NCBI RefSeq assembly: GCF_002080415.1
Contig: NZ_CP020474.1
Coordinates: forward strand, 2,121,501 to 2,185,500
Direction of reading: 5' to 3'
Length of the DNA: 64,000 bases
Source: Roseovarius mucosus
GTDB lineage: Bacteria; Pseudomonadota; Alphaproteobacteria; Rhodobacterales; Rhodobacteraceae
The notes under the pieces are model-generated. The model saw only the letters and a program-made list of their open reading frames with translations, did no database searches and was not told the DNA's origin. The translations under genes were made by a program, and so were the position numbers. Of the stretch, positions 46,387 through 55,883 are shown one piece after another (positions within the stretch are counted from its first letter, which is position 1; each line of letters opens with the position of its first letter).

Positions 46387-49300
46387 GATGTCGCCTTGGG
46401 GTCGCGGGCCTGCGCCGGTGTCAGCACGTCGAGCAGCCCCCAAACCCCACCTGCACGCAGGTGTAGCGGGCCGTCAAACCACAGGTAGCAGCCCGGCTCG
46501 ACCACTTTGGTCAGCGACGCCGTGATCGCCTTGCCCGGAGCGAGCAACGCGGCACGGGGGAAACCAAAGCCCGGAAACAGATCGCTGTAATCCTGCGCGA
46601 TGGTGGCGAAGGCACGCTGGCGCGCGCGACCGCCCGGATGGACCACGTGCACCACCACCTCTTCGCCCGCCACAGCTCTGAGAACCGGCATCGGTGCCTT
46701 GGTCGCGGTTGGGATTTCAGTTGGTTTCAGTTTCCAGAAGGCTGTGCCAAAGTCTTTTTCATTGAGGTTATAGTGGGATTCGACGGGCCCAAGATTGGTA
46801 TCCCGCAGCCGCACATGGAATGGCTCGCTAAGATAGCTCACGCCCTTGTCGCCCCAATCGTAGCTGTCATCACAGATCGCGCAATCCTTGACCAGCCGCT
46901 CATTCGAGCCCCCGAGCGCCCAGATATCGGCGGTGTCACGGTCGCGCTGGTTCAACCCGTCCTGCCAGAACAAGGTGAATTGCCGGATCGGGTGGCTGCC
47001 TGCACCATCCGGACCGCGGGCGCGCAGTGTCGCGTGCCACATTGGTGGCCAAGCGCTGCGTGCGCCGGCTGGTGGCACGATCACGTAATTCTCACACAGG
47101 AGGCGGATCGTGCGGTTCGGCAGGCGCTCAAGCTCGAGCCAGCGGCGCGCCTGAAGCTCGCCCAGATCATAAAGGCGGAGCTGCGGCGCGATGCTGGTGC
47201 CCGGTGCCACGAGCCTGTTTTCACAAGCCTCGAAGCGTATTTTGCGGCCACGGACATCGCCGATAGAGGCGTTTTGTGGCACCACGGTAATGGCCCCGAT
47301 CAACCCATGCGTCGGATGCCCGATCACATCGCCGAACGATTTGAGCGGCAGTGCGCCATAGGCATAGGGAATGAAATGCGTGACAAGTTGACGCTTGATA
47401 ATCCCAAGACTGTCCGGGCTGGGCACAAGGCGCTCTCGGTCGATCTCGAACCCGTCGATTATGTCTGCCAAGCGACGGTCAAGGTCAGCTGGTCGCAGAT
47501 TGGGGATGCGGTTCAACTGCCCGAGCGAGTCTCGGAGCAGGGTATCCCCCGGCAGAACCACGCGGGCCTCGCCCGACATTTGCGGGACACGGCCTTCGAG
47601 TTGGCGCAAGGTTCCCTGCGGGAGACGCCCGATATCGCGGAGCTGCCCGTCGATCGCGGGCACGCGGATTGGGGGGTCAACCTCGGGTGTGGGTTGTTGC
47701 GGGACCTCCTCAAGAGTTGTGCGCAGGCGTGAGATGGCCCCGTCGCGCTGGTCACGTAATTGTAGCAACTGATTGCCAAGAAGGGTCGGCGCGTTGCCCG
47801 AAGGGGCCGCCAGCGGAAGCGCGGCTATGCCCTCGGGGATCGTGATGCCACGGCCCAGATCACCGAGGAAATCGGCGGTTTGAGGGGCCAATGTTTCGGA
47901 CAGGCTTGCGACAAGCGGCGTGGGCAGCGTGTAGCGATAATCGGCATAGGCAAGACCAGCGTAGAACTGGAACTGCTCAATCTCGGCAATGCGTGGCCGT
48001 TTTAGCCGATCGGTGCGGTCGCGGATCGACAGGGTTGGGTCGCGCTGATCGGCGGGAATACCACTGAGCGCCCAGATCGCATTGTTCCCAAAGGGCCGGC
48101 CATAGCTGCTCTGCCGCGTCAGGATCGGCAAGGGCAGCGTCACCGCGAGCCGTGCGGAGGGCACCACGTCTGTGCTGCGGTCGCTGTCGGCGTTCATCTC
48201 GTGCGGTGTGTTCTCTTCTTCCGAAGCAGCCTCCCATGGCCGCTCGACGTTGAGCGAGGTAATGCCGGGCATGCGCGCATCGCCTGTGCCGTCCGCAAGA
48301 CCCGGAATGCGCCCGTCTTGGTAGCGCAGCGCATTGAGCAAGGTCACGAAAACGCAGTCACCGGCGTTCACGTTGATCACCAGCGGCTCTGGCTTGTCAT
48401 AAAAGCGGCGGACGGCGTCGATCACCCGAGAGAGCGGGATCGCTTCCCAGTTCGTGCGCAGTTCGAGATCAAGGTCGGACACGCTTTGCGGCATATCGGG
48501 ATTGATCAGAACTCGCGGATCGACAAGCGCAAAGAACAGACCGTCAGGATCGTTCAAGCTTGTGCTGTAGTTGGTGCCCGCCTGCCCCGGAAACACCGTC
48601 TCGGCTTCGATGGCGACGATGGCAGTATAGACGTTGGGGGCGTTGCGCGGGCACTCGGCGACTGGCTGGTAATCGGGCACCTCGGTCTTGCCACGAAAGA
48701 ACAGCTCAAGCTGGTTCAACTCGGGCCGCAGAATCGGGCTGCGCTCGGGCACCGGAAGCTGAAGCCGTTTGAGCGCCCGATCTTGGCGCAGCTCTGGCAG
48801 CGCTCGCAAGGTGCGTTGTGCCTCATCCTGAAACCGCTCGAGCGGAACGATCAGCGGCTCTGGTGTGGCGGCGGTGTCTTGATCCGGTGCGGCATCAAGG
48901 GTGCCGAGATTACGCGGCAGCGCCCGCAGTTGCGGATCAGTCGACAGCTCTGGCAAGCGCTTGACCGCTTCGTCGAGTGGAGCCAAGAGGAGGCGCGTGC
49001 TGTCACGCAACAGGGCAGGTGGCGGCGGCGCATCGGGATTGTCGCGTACCAGCGGCTCGACCTCGGCGATGAACCGGTCGACCTGTTCCAACAGCGTGAC
49101 ATATGCAAGGTAATTGCGATTGTCCGCCGCAACCCGGATCAGCCCCCAGGCCCCATTCCAAAGCGCATCCTGCGATCCGAAGTGATACGGGGTGTCGGAC
49201 ACGCGCGTGCGAAGCACCAATTGCTCGCGCCGCTCGCGCAGCAAATCCAGCAGCGTTTGCACCGAGGTAATGCGCCCGGGCGCAAAGCGGTTGCGGCTCA

Positions 49301-52300
49301 CTTCCTCGCCCAGACCACTGAAATTGTTGTCATAGAGAAAGGCGGCGCGGAACTCGAAATGCTCTGATATGCCGATTTCCTGTGCGGCGATGCGCCCATC
49401 GGCGTTGAAGCATTGCGCAAGCTGCGCCTCGATATCCGCCCAAAACTGCCGTTGCGAGGAACCCGCAGGCCAATGGTTGGCCCCATAGGCAGCCCATTGG
49501 CGATATTCGTCGGGTCGACCAGCCCGAGCCATGCGCACGCTGCTGGCTGCGCCCTCATTGGTTTCGCAGGTTCGCACCAAGGTCTCGCGCGGGGTGATCG
49601 GCTCGCGTTCCGAGGTTGCGCTTGGGAACATCTGGTCGATATTGCGGGGCAGTGTCATGCCCTCAACCGTAAAGGTGTGCTGCACCTCTTGCGCGCCCTG
49701 GATCAATCGGAACTGCAAGGGTTCGTTATCGAGCGCCTGAAAGATTGGCGTTGCCGGGTCTTGGTGCAGCGCGCTCAGCATGACATTCGCCGGATCACCG
49801 GGTTCACCTGTCTTTTGGCGACTGATCTCGCAGCGGTCTGTCACGCCGTTGAGCAGGGGGGTCACCCAGTCCTCGACACGCGGTGTAAGTGCACAAGATG
49901 ATCCCGCACGGGAATCCTCGCCCAATCGCAGGGGAAAGGGCTCTCCGCGATAATTCACCAGATATGGATCGTGGTGGTCGACCGAAATGCTCTCGGGCCG
50001 GGCGGGTGGCGAGACGGGGCTGGCCAGCAGCGCCTCTGGACCGGGGGCATGGCCCGCCGCCTTGGCGCGGTAATCGGTCATGTAAAGCTGGAGGAAATCC
50101 GGTGCCGAATAGTCTGTGCCGTGATAGTTGACAGTAACCTGATCAAGAAGCGCGGGCGCAAGGCCAGCCTGATGCGCCGGATCACCCGGACGGCCCGCCG
50201 CAAGCCAGGCCGGTGGCAGATCGCCCATGGCACCAAACCAGCCGGTTCCATCCTTGGCCAAGGCGGAATCGCAGATATCAGACATGTCCTGAAGCCGCGC
50301 ATCAACCTGCACCGAGGGCGCGCCGCTGGCCTCGAGCGCGGCGGCGCGGGCACCATGGCGCGCCTCACAGGCGAGGGTCAGCATGCCCTTCATCGCCATC
50401 GTGTCACCGCCCTGAAGCGCTTTTTCAACAGCCTCGACGGGCACGTTATTGCGCGGATCGTAGAGCAGCGCGAAATCAGCGATGGATACCGCGAATTCAC
50501 GGTAGGTCAGCACATCGGTGTCGACCGGAAGCAGGTCTACGATCACCTTGCGTGCCCCGACATCCTGCGGCCCCGCTGTAACCAACTCGCGGTCGACGCG
50601 TGGAGCGGTGCAAGAGACCTTGCCCGGATCGCAAATCTGGGCGATCTGCGGCTCAATCACCAGCGCGGTGTAAAACCCGTGTTGCTGGATAGAGGACGGA
50701 CCGAAATGGTCATGGCTGAACACCGTGCGAAGGGTGCGATCAGCCTTGCCTATGCCACTGCCGTCATCCGGCGCGCGCGTGTCCGACAGGATCGGATCGG
50801 CGAACCACCGTTGCGTCGTGGTCTGAAACAACTCGCGATACCCCGACAAGGGGAGTGTCCAGATCTTGTGATCATAGGCCTCGCTTACCTTCCAAAGCCC
50901 GGTCTTTGGGTCCTTTGCACATAGGTCGCCCTTGTCGCCGGAATATTCCCGCATCAACAGCTCACCGGGACTACGGCTGAAACTGACATCTGCAATGGAC
51001 GCGGTGTTTTTGGCCGCACAGATGCGCGCTGCGATTTCGCCCGGCGCAAAAGTACCGTCCTCGTAGTTGAAGCCGTTGCTCGACCCGTCCGAGGCGGTGA
51101 CGTCAAACTTTACCAGATGGATGTGCTGGCCGATGGTGTCGGTCGGAGTTTTGACCTGAAAATCGTCGAGTTCCAGCTCTTTGGGCAACTCGTTGGTGTG
51201 GCGAAATTCGATGCATTCGCCCGAGAGTGCGCGAAAGAAGAACGGCTCTTCGCTGGCTGTCACTTTGGGTGAAATGCGACCGCCGCCCTTTTTGTAGCTG
51301 TCCGAGCCGGGATAGCCATCCGCCGGATGGGTCAGAACGTTGATCCGCGCCTGCGGGTCATGCCAGCCTGCGCGGTTGGTGATCATATCCACCTGCACCG
51401 CCGAGCCCTCGTAGCGGCGGTATCCGATGACCGCTGGATCGGGCGTAAACTCCACAGACTTGAGACCCTTGAGAAACGGATCACTTTCAAACACATGGGC
51501 ACCGCGTTCGATCACCCGCGCTGTCGCACCATCCATGTAGTAGAGCGTGGGAGGGCCGTTCGGAAAACGGTCGGTGCGTTCGTGCTCGACCCAATTCGAG
51601 ACTTCGGCGTCGCCTGCATCCGCGCCGCCAACCAGCGGTTGACCCGCTGAAACGGTCAGGATTGGAAAGCTGGCCCCACCGGAAACAAAGCTGTAGTTGT
51701 CCGCGTCAATCCGCGTGATCTGGCCAAAAGCCGAGGGCGCGCCACACGGATCAGCGAATGGCGCGCCAGGTTTGGCGGGCGCGCCGTTGACGGTAAATCG
51801 CTTGGCTCCGCCCTGTGTCGGATATCCGCCATCCGAGGGCTCGAACAGCGAGCTGCTGCCGTCCGGTGCCAGCACCGTAAGCGCCGTGCCATCCGGCAGA
51901 ACACCGTTGTGGTGAAAGGCCATGGCCGAGCGTTCGATCGGCTCGCCATCGTATTCCAGCAGGTCGATCGTGAGGGCCTTGAGCTTCATGGTCATGTCGC
52001 CAAGCGATAGCGCTGTGGCAAGGATCTGCGATTGCAGCGCCTCGCGCTGTCGCAGCGCAGGATCTGCCAGCGCCGAGGCAAGATTGCTCGTGCCGGGATC
52101 AGCCGCAAGACGGTCTGCCACGCTTTGCGGCACGGTAAAGGGCAAGGCGCGGGTGCTGTCATCGGTGACCACATGGCGCGGCATGCCGCCGTCGAGATAG
52201 TCACCCGTCACCATATCGCCATCCAAGGCGCGGGCGATGTCCATCGGTGCCTGTGGTGGGCGGTGGCCCGGTTGGCCTGCGATGTAGAACGGATAGCCTG

Positions 52301-54461
52301 CGAACGTGGTGATCTCGCTTACTGGATCGGCAGATACGCCGCCCTCTTCGTCAAGTTTCGCCACATCCATGGGATAGCTCGGCAGCACTGGCCAGGCCTG
52401 TCCCGGCAACGGTACAATCGCTGGCACTGGTGTGCCGACGTTCTGTGGGCCAAGCCCAGCTGACGGCTCTATCCAACGGCCGGTCGCCTGATCAACCGAT
52501 CCTGGCCGTTTGCGCGCCTTGATCTTTTCACCCATCTCGGCCAGCGACAGGACCGGTTCCCATTGCCCGTCTGGAAGTTTGCGAGAGCCATCCTCGAGCA
52601 CGTCATGAACGCGCCAGAGTTCCCACATCCCTTGGGCAAAGTGCGGATAGAGATGGCAATGAAAGATCGAATCCCCCACCGTCCGGTTGCGGTTGCCTGA
52701 CCCCAGCGTCTCGTACCAACCTTGCTCGCCCTGCGTGCCGCGATGATAAACCTCCATCCCGCCACCGTAGATGTCGTAGGAAAAGCCCTGCTGCGGTGCG
52801 ACGGTCTGGCTGTCCAGATACGCGCCACGATTGCCGTCATTGCCCGCAAACCATTGATGCGCGTGAAGATGGAAGACATGCGTCTCCTTTGGTCCGGCAT
52901 GGAAATTGCGGAAAACCACCGGATCGTTGAGATAGGAATGATGCACGTTTGACGGATCGTCGCTGTAATGCTCGAGAAGAGCGGGATCGCCATTGGCCCA
53001 AGAGGTCAAGAAGAATTCCTCATAGAGGCATTCCTGGCAATTGGCGGCGGGGCCGATGCCTTTGCGGTTGGCAAGCAGCATGTCCCCCATCCCGCTGGCC
53101 CCGTAATTGATGGCGAACCCGTCGCGGACCCCGGAAAGCTGGCCCGCACCAAAGGCGCCCAGTTCCTCGAAGTTGCGCGGATAAAAGGTTTTCAGCTCGT
53201 CATGGAAGAAAACCGAGAATTCTCGGAAGGCGAGCGGGCGGCCCGCTTCGCGATCTTCGCGATACACGATGGCGTTGAGATCGGAATGGACCACCTCGAA
53301 CACGCCTTTGGCGAAATACGCATTCGGGTCTTCGTCGCGGAGTGCCGCGTCGGCGCGATCCACACGTGCCAGCATGTTCAACAAAGGCAATGGGCGGCCC
53401 GAGATGGGATCGCGCTCCACCACCTCGTAGCGAGATGGATCATCAATATCAGCGGCGCGGATCGCATGGCGCACGGCGTTTTCCGCAGCCCGCCATACTG
53501 CCCGGAACGCGCCTTGCGTCACCTGGCTGCGATACCAGCGTGATGCGGATGGTTCGGCCATGACAGCCCCAAAAAGCCCGTGCGTCAAGCTGCCGCCATC
53601 GCCCTGTCCGCCCGAGGGCGCGCCGGTGCTTGCCATAAAGAACGGGCCCTCACGTTCGATCATGTAAAAGCAATCGATGGCCGCGCCCGGTTTGATCGCG
53701 GCAAGACCCTTGCAGGCATCAGGAGCCTCGATCATCTGGCCGTCCCGTAACCCAAAAGATGTCAGTCCCTGAATGGCCAAATTTGCGCCGCGCGTCATTG
53801 GCCAATTGCCATCAGCGCTGGGTCGCGGAGAGCCGTTTGCCGGTCGACAAGACGCCTCATCATGATCAAGCTGCCCGGAAACGGTCTCTTCTGACACTGC
53901 GGCGCGCAGGCCATGCAGCTCTGCGCCATAGGGCATGCCCGGCTCATCTGCACGGGTCTTGCAGAATGTCTCGGAAAATCCCGGTGCCTCTGCGCGTAGC
54001 GCATTGCCTAATCTGATATGAAGAATGTCACCGACATTGGCGCGTAGCGTCAATGGTCTGGGCCGCTTGCAATCGCGCAGGCGGACCTTGCCGGGGGCAA
54101 GGTCAGTGCCGTGGCTTTCGATGCCGAGGCCCATGTCGCATTGATCGGCTGTCAGCGCCTTGACCGGGGTTGCACTGCTGACAACGTCCCGCCGGAGCGC
54201 ATAGATCATCCCGTACGGGTTGAAGCTGCCAAAGCGGTTGTAAACCATCATCTGGTCAAGCGCGACGATATCCGCACAGAGCGTGCGAGCGAATCGAGCA
54301 GCGCCTTCCGCTTGATTGACGGTGTCGTGGATATTGCTGCACTCAATAGGCTTTTCTAAATTTCCCTGTTGTGCCAATACTTTACTTGGAAAATTCAGCA
54401 GCATCGCAACCGAGAGCGAAATACAAGCGAAGCGATTAAAATTACTAAAAATTCGGTCCAC
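46368..54461 (-). CDS. Giant multicopper oxidase, MnxG/McoA-like
   Basis: 2697 residues, the largest gene here. The GTG at 54461 is chosen because AGGAGA lies 6 bases upstream; a signal peptide follows (cleavage near residue 30, VLA-QQG). Copper-site motifs: HVFHLHAHQW (His528, 531, 533, 535); HCHLYPHFAQGM (His601, Cys602, His603, His607, Met612), a full type 1 plus type 3 signature; HIHLVK (His1113, 1115); HDHFGP (His1250, 1252) with His1261; QHTF (His1595); and HPTHG (His2382, 2385). Several cupredoxin domains are therefore present. Giant MCOs of this type include the Mn(II) oxidases MnxG and McoA of pseudomonads, which as I recall are clearly shorter. Mn oxidation is an inference. Confidence 0.88.
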   Translation of the reverse strand: MDRIFSNFNRFACISLSVAMLLNFPSKVLAQQGNLEKPIECSNIHDTVNQAEGAARFARTLCADIVALDQMMVYNRFGSFNPYGMIYALRRDVVSSATPVKALTADQCDMGLGIESHGTDLAPGKVRLRDCKRPRPLTLRANVGDILHIRLGNALRAEAPGFSETFCKTRADEPGMPYGAELHGLRAAVSEETVSGQLDHDEASCRPANGSPRPSADGNWPMTRGANLAIQGLTSFGLRDGQMIEAPDACKGLAAIKPGAAIDCFYMIEREGPFFMASTGAPSGGQGDGGSLTHGLFGAVMAEPSASRWYRSQVTQGAFRAVWRAAENAVRHAIRAADIDDPSRYEVVERDPISGRPLPLLNMLARVDRADAALRDEDPNAYFAKGVFEVVHSDLNAIVYREDREAGRPLAFREFSVFFHDELKTFYPRNFEELGAFGAGQLSGVRDGFAINYGASGMGDMLLANRKGIGPAANCQECLYEEFFLTSWANGDPALLEHYSDDPSNVHHSYLNDPVVFRNFHAGPKETHVFHLHAHQWFAGNDGNRGAYLDSQTVAPQQGFSYDIYGGGMEVYHRGTQGEQGWYETLGSGNRNRTVGDSIFHCHLYPHFAQGMWELWRVHDVLEDGSRKLPDGQWEPVLSLAEMGEKIKARKRPGSVDQATGRWIEPSAGLGPQNVGTPVPAIVPLPGQAWPVLPSYPMDVAKLDEEGGVSADPVSEITTFAGYPFYIAGQPGHRPPQAPMDIARALDGDMVTGDYLDGGMPRHVVTDDSTRALPFTVPQSVADRLAADPGTSNLASALADPALRQREALQSQILATALSLGDMTMKLKALTIDLLEYDGEPIERSAMAFHHNGVLPDGTALTVLAPDGSSSLFEPSDGGYPTQGGAKRFTVNGAPAKPGAPFADPCGAPSAFGQITRIDADNYSFVSGGASFPILTVSAGQPLVGGADAGDAEVSNWVEHERTDRFPNGPPTLYYMDGATARVIERGAHVFESDPFLKGLKSVEFTPDPAVIGYRRYEGSAVQVDMITNRAGWHDPQARINVLTHPADGYPGSDSYKKGGGRISPKVTASEEPFFFRALSGECIEFRHTNELPKELELDDFQVKTPTDTIGQHIHLVKFDVTASDGSSNGFNYEDGTFAPGEIAARICAAKNTASIADVSFSRSPGELLMREYSGDKGDLCAKDPKTGLWKVSEAYDHKIWTLPLSGYRELFQTTTQRWFADPILSDTRAPDDGSGIGKADRTLRTVFSHDHFGPSSIQQHGFYTALVIEPQIAQICDPGKVSCTAPRVDRELVTAGPQDVGARKVIVDLLPVDTDVLTYREFAVSIADFALLYDPRNNVPVEAVEKALQGGDTMAMKGMLTLACEARHGARAAALEASGAPSVQVDARLQDMSDICDSALAKDGTGWFGAMGDLPPAWLAAGRPGDPAHQAGLAPALLDQVTVNYHGTDYSAPDFLQLYMTDYRAKAAGHAPGPEALLASPVSPPARPESISVDHHDPYLVNYRGEPFPLRLGEDSRAGSSCALTPRVEDWVTPLLNGVTDRCEISRQKTGEPGDPANVMLSALHQDPATPIFQALDNEPLQFRLIQGAQEVQHTFTVEGMTLPRNIDQMFPSATSEREPITPRETLVRTCETNEGAASSVRMARAGRPDEYRQWAAYGANHWPAGSSQRQFWADIEAQLAQCFNADGRIAAQEIGISEHFEFRAAFLYDNNFSGLGEEVSRNRFAPGRITSVQTLLDLLRERREQLVLRTRVSDTPYHFGSQDALWNGAWGLIRVAADNRNYLAYVTLLEQVDRFIAEVEPLVRDNPDAPPPPALLRDSTRLLLAPLDEAVKRLPELSTDPQLRALPRNLGTLDAAPDQDTAATPEPLIVPLERFQDEAQRTLRALPELRQDRALKRLQLPVPERSPILRPELNQLELFFRGKTEVPDYQPVAECPRNAPNVYTAIVAIEAETVFPGQAGTNYSTSLNDPDGLFFALVDPRVLINPDMPQSVSDLDLELRTNWEAIPLSRVIDAVRRFYDKPEPLVINVNAGDCVFVTLLNALRYQDGRIPGLADGTGDARMPGITSLNVERPWEAASEEENTPHEMNADSDRSTDVVPSARLAVTLPLPILTRQSSYGRPFGNNAIWALSGIPADQRDPTLSIRDRTDRLKRPRIAEIEQFQFYAGLAYADYRYTLPTPLVASLSETLAPQTADFLGDLGRGITIPEGIAALPLAAPSGNAPTLLGNQLLQLRDQRDGAISRLRTTLEEVPQQPTPEVDPPIRVPAIDGQLRDIGRLPQGTLRQLEGRVPQMSGEARVVLPGDTLLRDSLGQLNRIPNLRPADLDRRLADIIDGFEIDRERLVPSPDSLGIIKRQLVTHFIPYAYGALPLKSFGDVIGHPTHGLIGAITVVPQNASIGDVRGRKIRFEACENRLVAPGTSIAPQLRLYDLGELQARRWLELERLPNRTIRLLCENYVIVPPAGARSAWPPMWHATLRARGPDGAGSHPIRQFTLFWQDGLNQRDRDTADIWALGGSNERLVKDCAICDDSYDWGDKGVSYLSEPFHVRLRDTNLGPVESHYNLNEKDFGTAFWKLKPTEIPTATKAPMPVLRAVAGEEVVVHVVHPGGRARQRAFATIAQDYSDLFPGFGFPRAALLAPGKAITASLTKVVEPGCYLWFDGPLHLRAGGVWGLLDVLTPAQARDPKATSCSARR

Positions 54462-54886
54462 CGGAATCTCCTGATAAACTGAAAATATTCTGCAACCTAT
54501 CACATAAACTTGATTGCAAAAACCCGCATTGCGTGTTTGGACCCGCCCGACTTCAGTTTGGGCAAGCGCTCTTGCAGCAGAGTCTTGAGAATGTTCTGAA
54601 ATTCCTGCTCATGTCCTGCGCTGACCTGACCGTAGAACCATGGCCCGGAAAGCAATGCCGAACGGCTTGTTGAAGAGGCGGCTGCTCTCCTCAGAACCTC
54701 TGAACTTTGCGGCGGGTGTGGCGTTTTCATTCTCGTTATGACGCCTGAGGGGCTGCAAACAGAATCGGTCAACCACCTGTAATCGCGGATGAATCGCCAC
54801 TTTCCGTGAAGACAGGCGAACCAGCCCATCAGTGTCGCGCAGACTGACCACTGACATCTGATAGGCTGACCGCTTTGCGATGGTCG
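54462..54886. other. 425-bp spacer between the MCO gene and the thioesterase gene
   Basis: The part nearest the MCO start (54462-54530) is AT-rich for this genome and holds its ribosome-binding site and probably its promoter. Further upstream two overlapping minus-strand frames, 54500-54829 (109 codons) and 54609-54857 (82 codons), are open. Neither resembles a family I recognise, neither has a convincing ribosome-binding site, and the first would overlap the MCO leader. A frameshifted gene remnant is possible. No tRNA or strong terminator was found. Confidence 0.4.
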
Positions 54887-55882
54887 CTAAGCTGTAGTGT
54901 CTTGCTCATCCACGACGGTAATCCTGTACTCACGCAGAGTATCGACGTTCCAGGTCAATGGCCCGTGCAACGGGTTGGTCAGGAAAAGCTGCAGTGTCCA
55001 ACTGCCAGCGATGGCAGGTGCGCGGAATTCAAGTAGCTGGCCGCTCGTCGCTGTCTCGGCAATGACGATCACCTCTAAATGCGGCAGCACGCTGGCATCG
55101 CATTCCCAAACGGCCAGAACGTCATCGCCGGCCTGAAGTTCGGCGCATTTGATCGAGATCGTGATATGCTGCCTTGTCGCAACCGTCTGCGGGATCGTTT
55201 CGGGCGCCAAGGCCGACCGATCTGAAACTGCTGGAGCTTTTGGCAGGGCAAGAGCGTGACGCACCTCGCCTGCAAGCGCGGATATCGTATCGGGACGAAA
55301 ATAGGTGCCGTGCCCCCCTGGCAATATCCGGCAGGTGGGATTCACAAAAAGCCGATTCCAGGCGGGCCAAGGATCAATATTTCTCAGAAAGGGATTATAG
55401 TCCTTGCTCTCGGCACCAAAGAGCAACGTGGCCTGCACGGGCAAAGCCGGAACCTCTATCCATTCCATTGCTATGAAGCCTTGCACATCTATAGCGTTGA
55501 AAACCAAGTTGCGGGCCAATTCCCCTGCGATTGCTGCCCCTTGGCAATTGCCGCCCACTGTGCACGGCCTGTCGCGCAGATAGGATGCCAGGTCGTTGGC
55601 ATAGGATGCTGCAAGCGTTCGGTTGTGCCAAGTGGTCAGGGATTCTCTTCGGATCACCGTATTCAAGGACCGCATGCCGATCAGGGGCTGATCTGGCCCA
55701 AGGGCCTCTGCCAGTGCCGGGAATTCGATCGCGCTATTGAAAACCCACAAGAGTGGCGGTTTGCTGCCAGCCTCGTTTGTGATTGCGATGTGGTTAAAGG
55801 CCCCGAACTTTCGGCCCGGCCATGGTTCCACAAAATTGCCAATGACCTTAAGCCAGTGTTCACACCTATGCGTGTCGCTCAT
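54887..55882 (-). CDS. Thioesterase-fold protein with Cys nucleophile
   Basis: 331 residues. The N-terminal about 220 residues follow the alpha/beta-hydrolase thioesterase domain used by NRPS/PKS systems: PLLWVFNSAIEFPALAEAL, then the nucleophile elbow GGNCQGAAIAGELA with Cys113 where Ser is usual, and a late His in LPGGHGTYF. A separate C-terminal region (about 225-331) is predicted beta-rich (SWTLQLFLTNPLHGPLTWNVD). It would release or transfer an acyl chain from the carrier protein. Last gene of the six-gene operon, starting 1 base after the carbamoyltransferase stop. Confidence 0.8.
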   Translation of the reverse strand: MSDTHRCEHWLKVIGNFVEPWPGRKFGAFNHIAITNEAGSKPPLLWVFNSAIEFPALAEALGPDQPLIGMRSLNTVIRRESLTTWHNRTLAASYANDLASYLRDRPCTVGGNCQGAAIAGELARNLVFNAIDVQGFIAMEWIEVPALPVQATLLFGAESKDYNPFLRNIDPWPAWNRLFVNPTCRILPGGHGTYFRPDTISALAGEVRHALALPKAPAVSDRSALAPETIPQTVATRQHITISIKCAELQAGDDVLAVWECDASVLPHLEVIVIAETATSGQLLEFRAPAIAGSWTLQLFLTNPLHGPLTWNVDTLREYRITVVDEQDTTA

Positions 55883-55883
55883 T

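Noticed and set aside
46638..47732. 364-codon plus-strand frame inside the MCO gene
   Set aside because: Low-complexity antisense of a continuous 2697-residue frame with copper motifs on the other strand; no ribosome-binding site.
48201..49367. 388-codon plus-strand frame inside the MCO gene
   Set aside because: Same reason; no signature, and the minus-strand frame is uninterrupted here.
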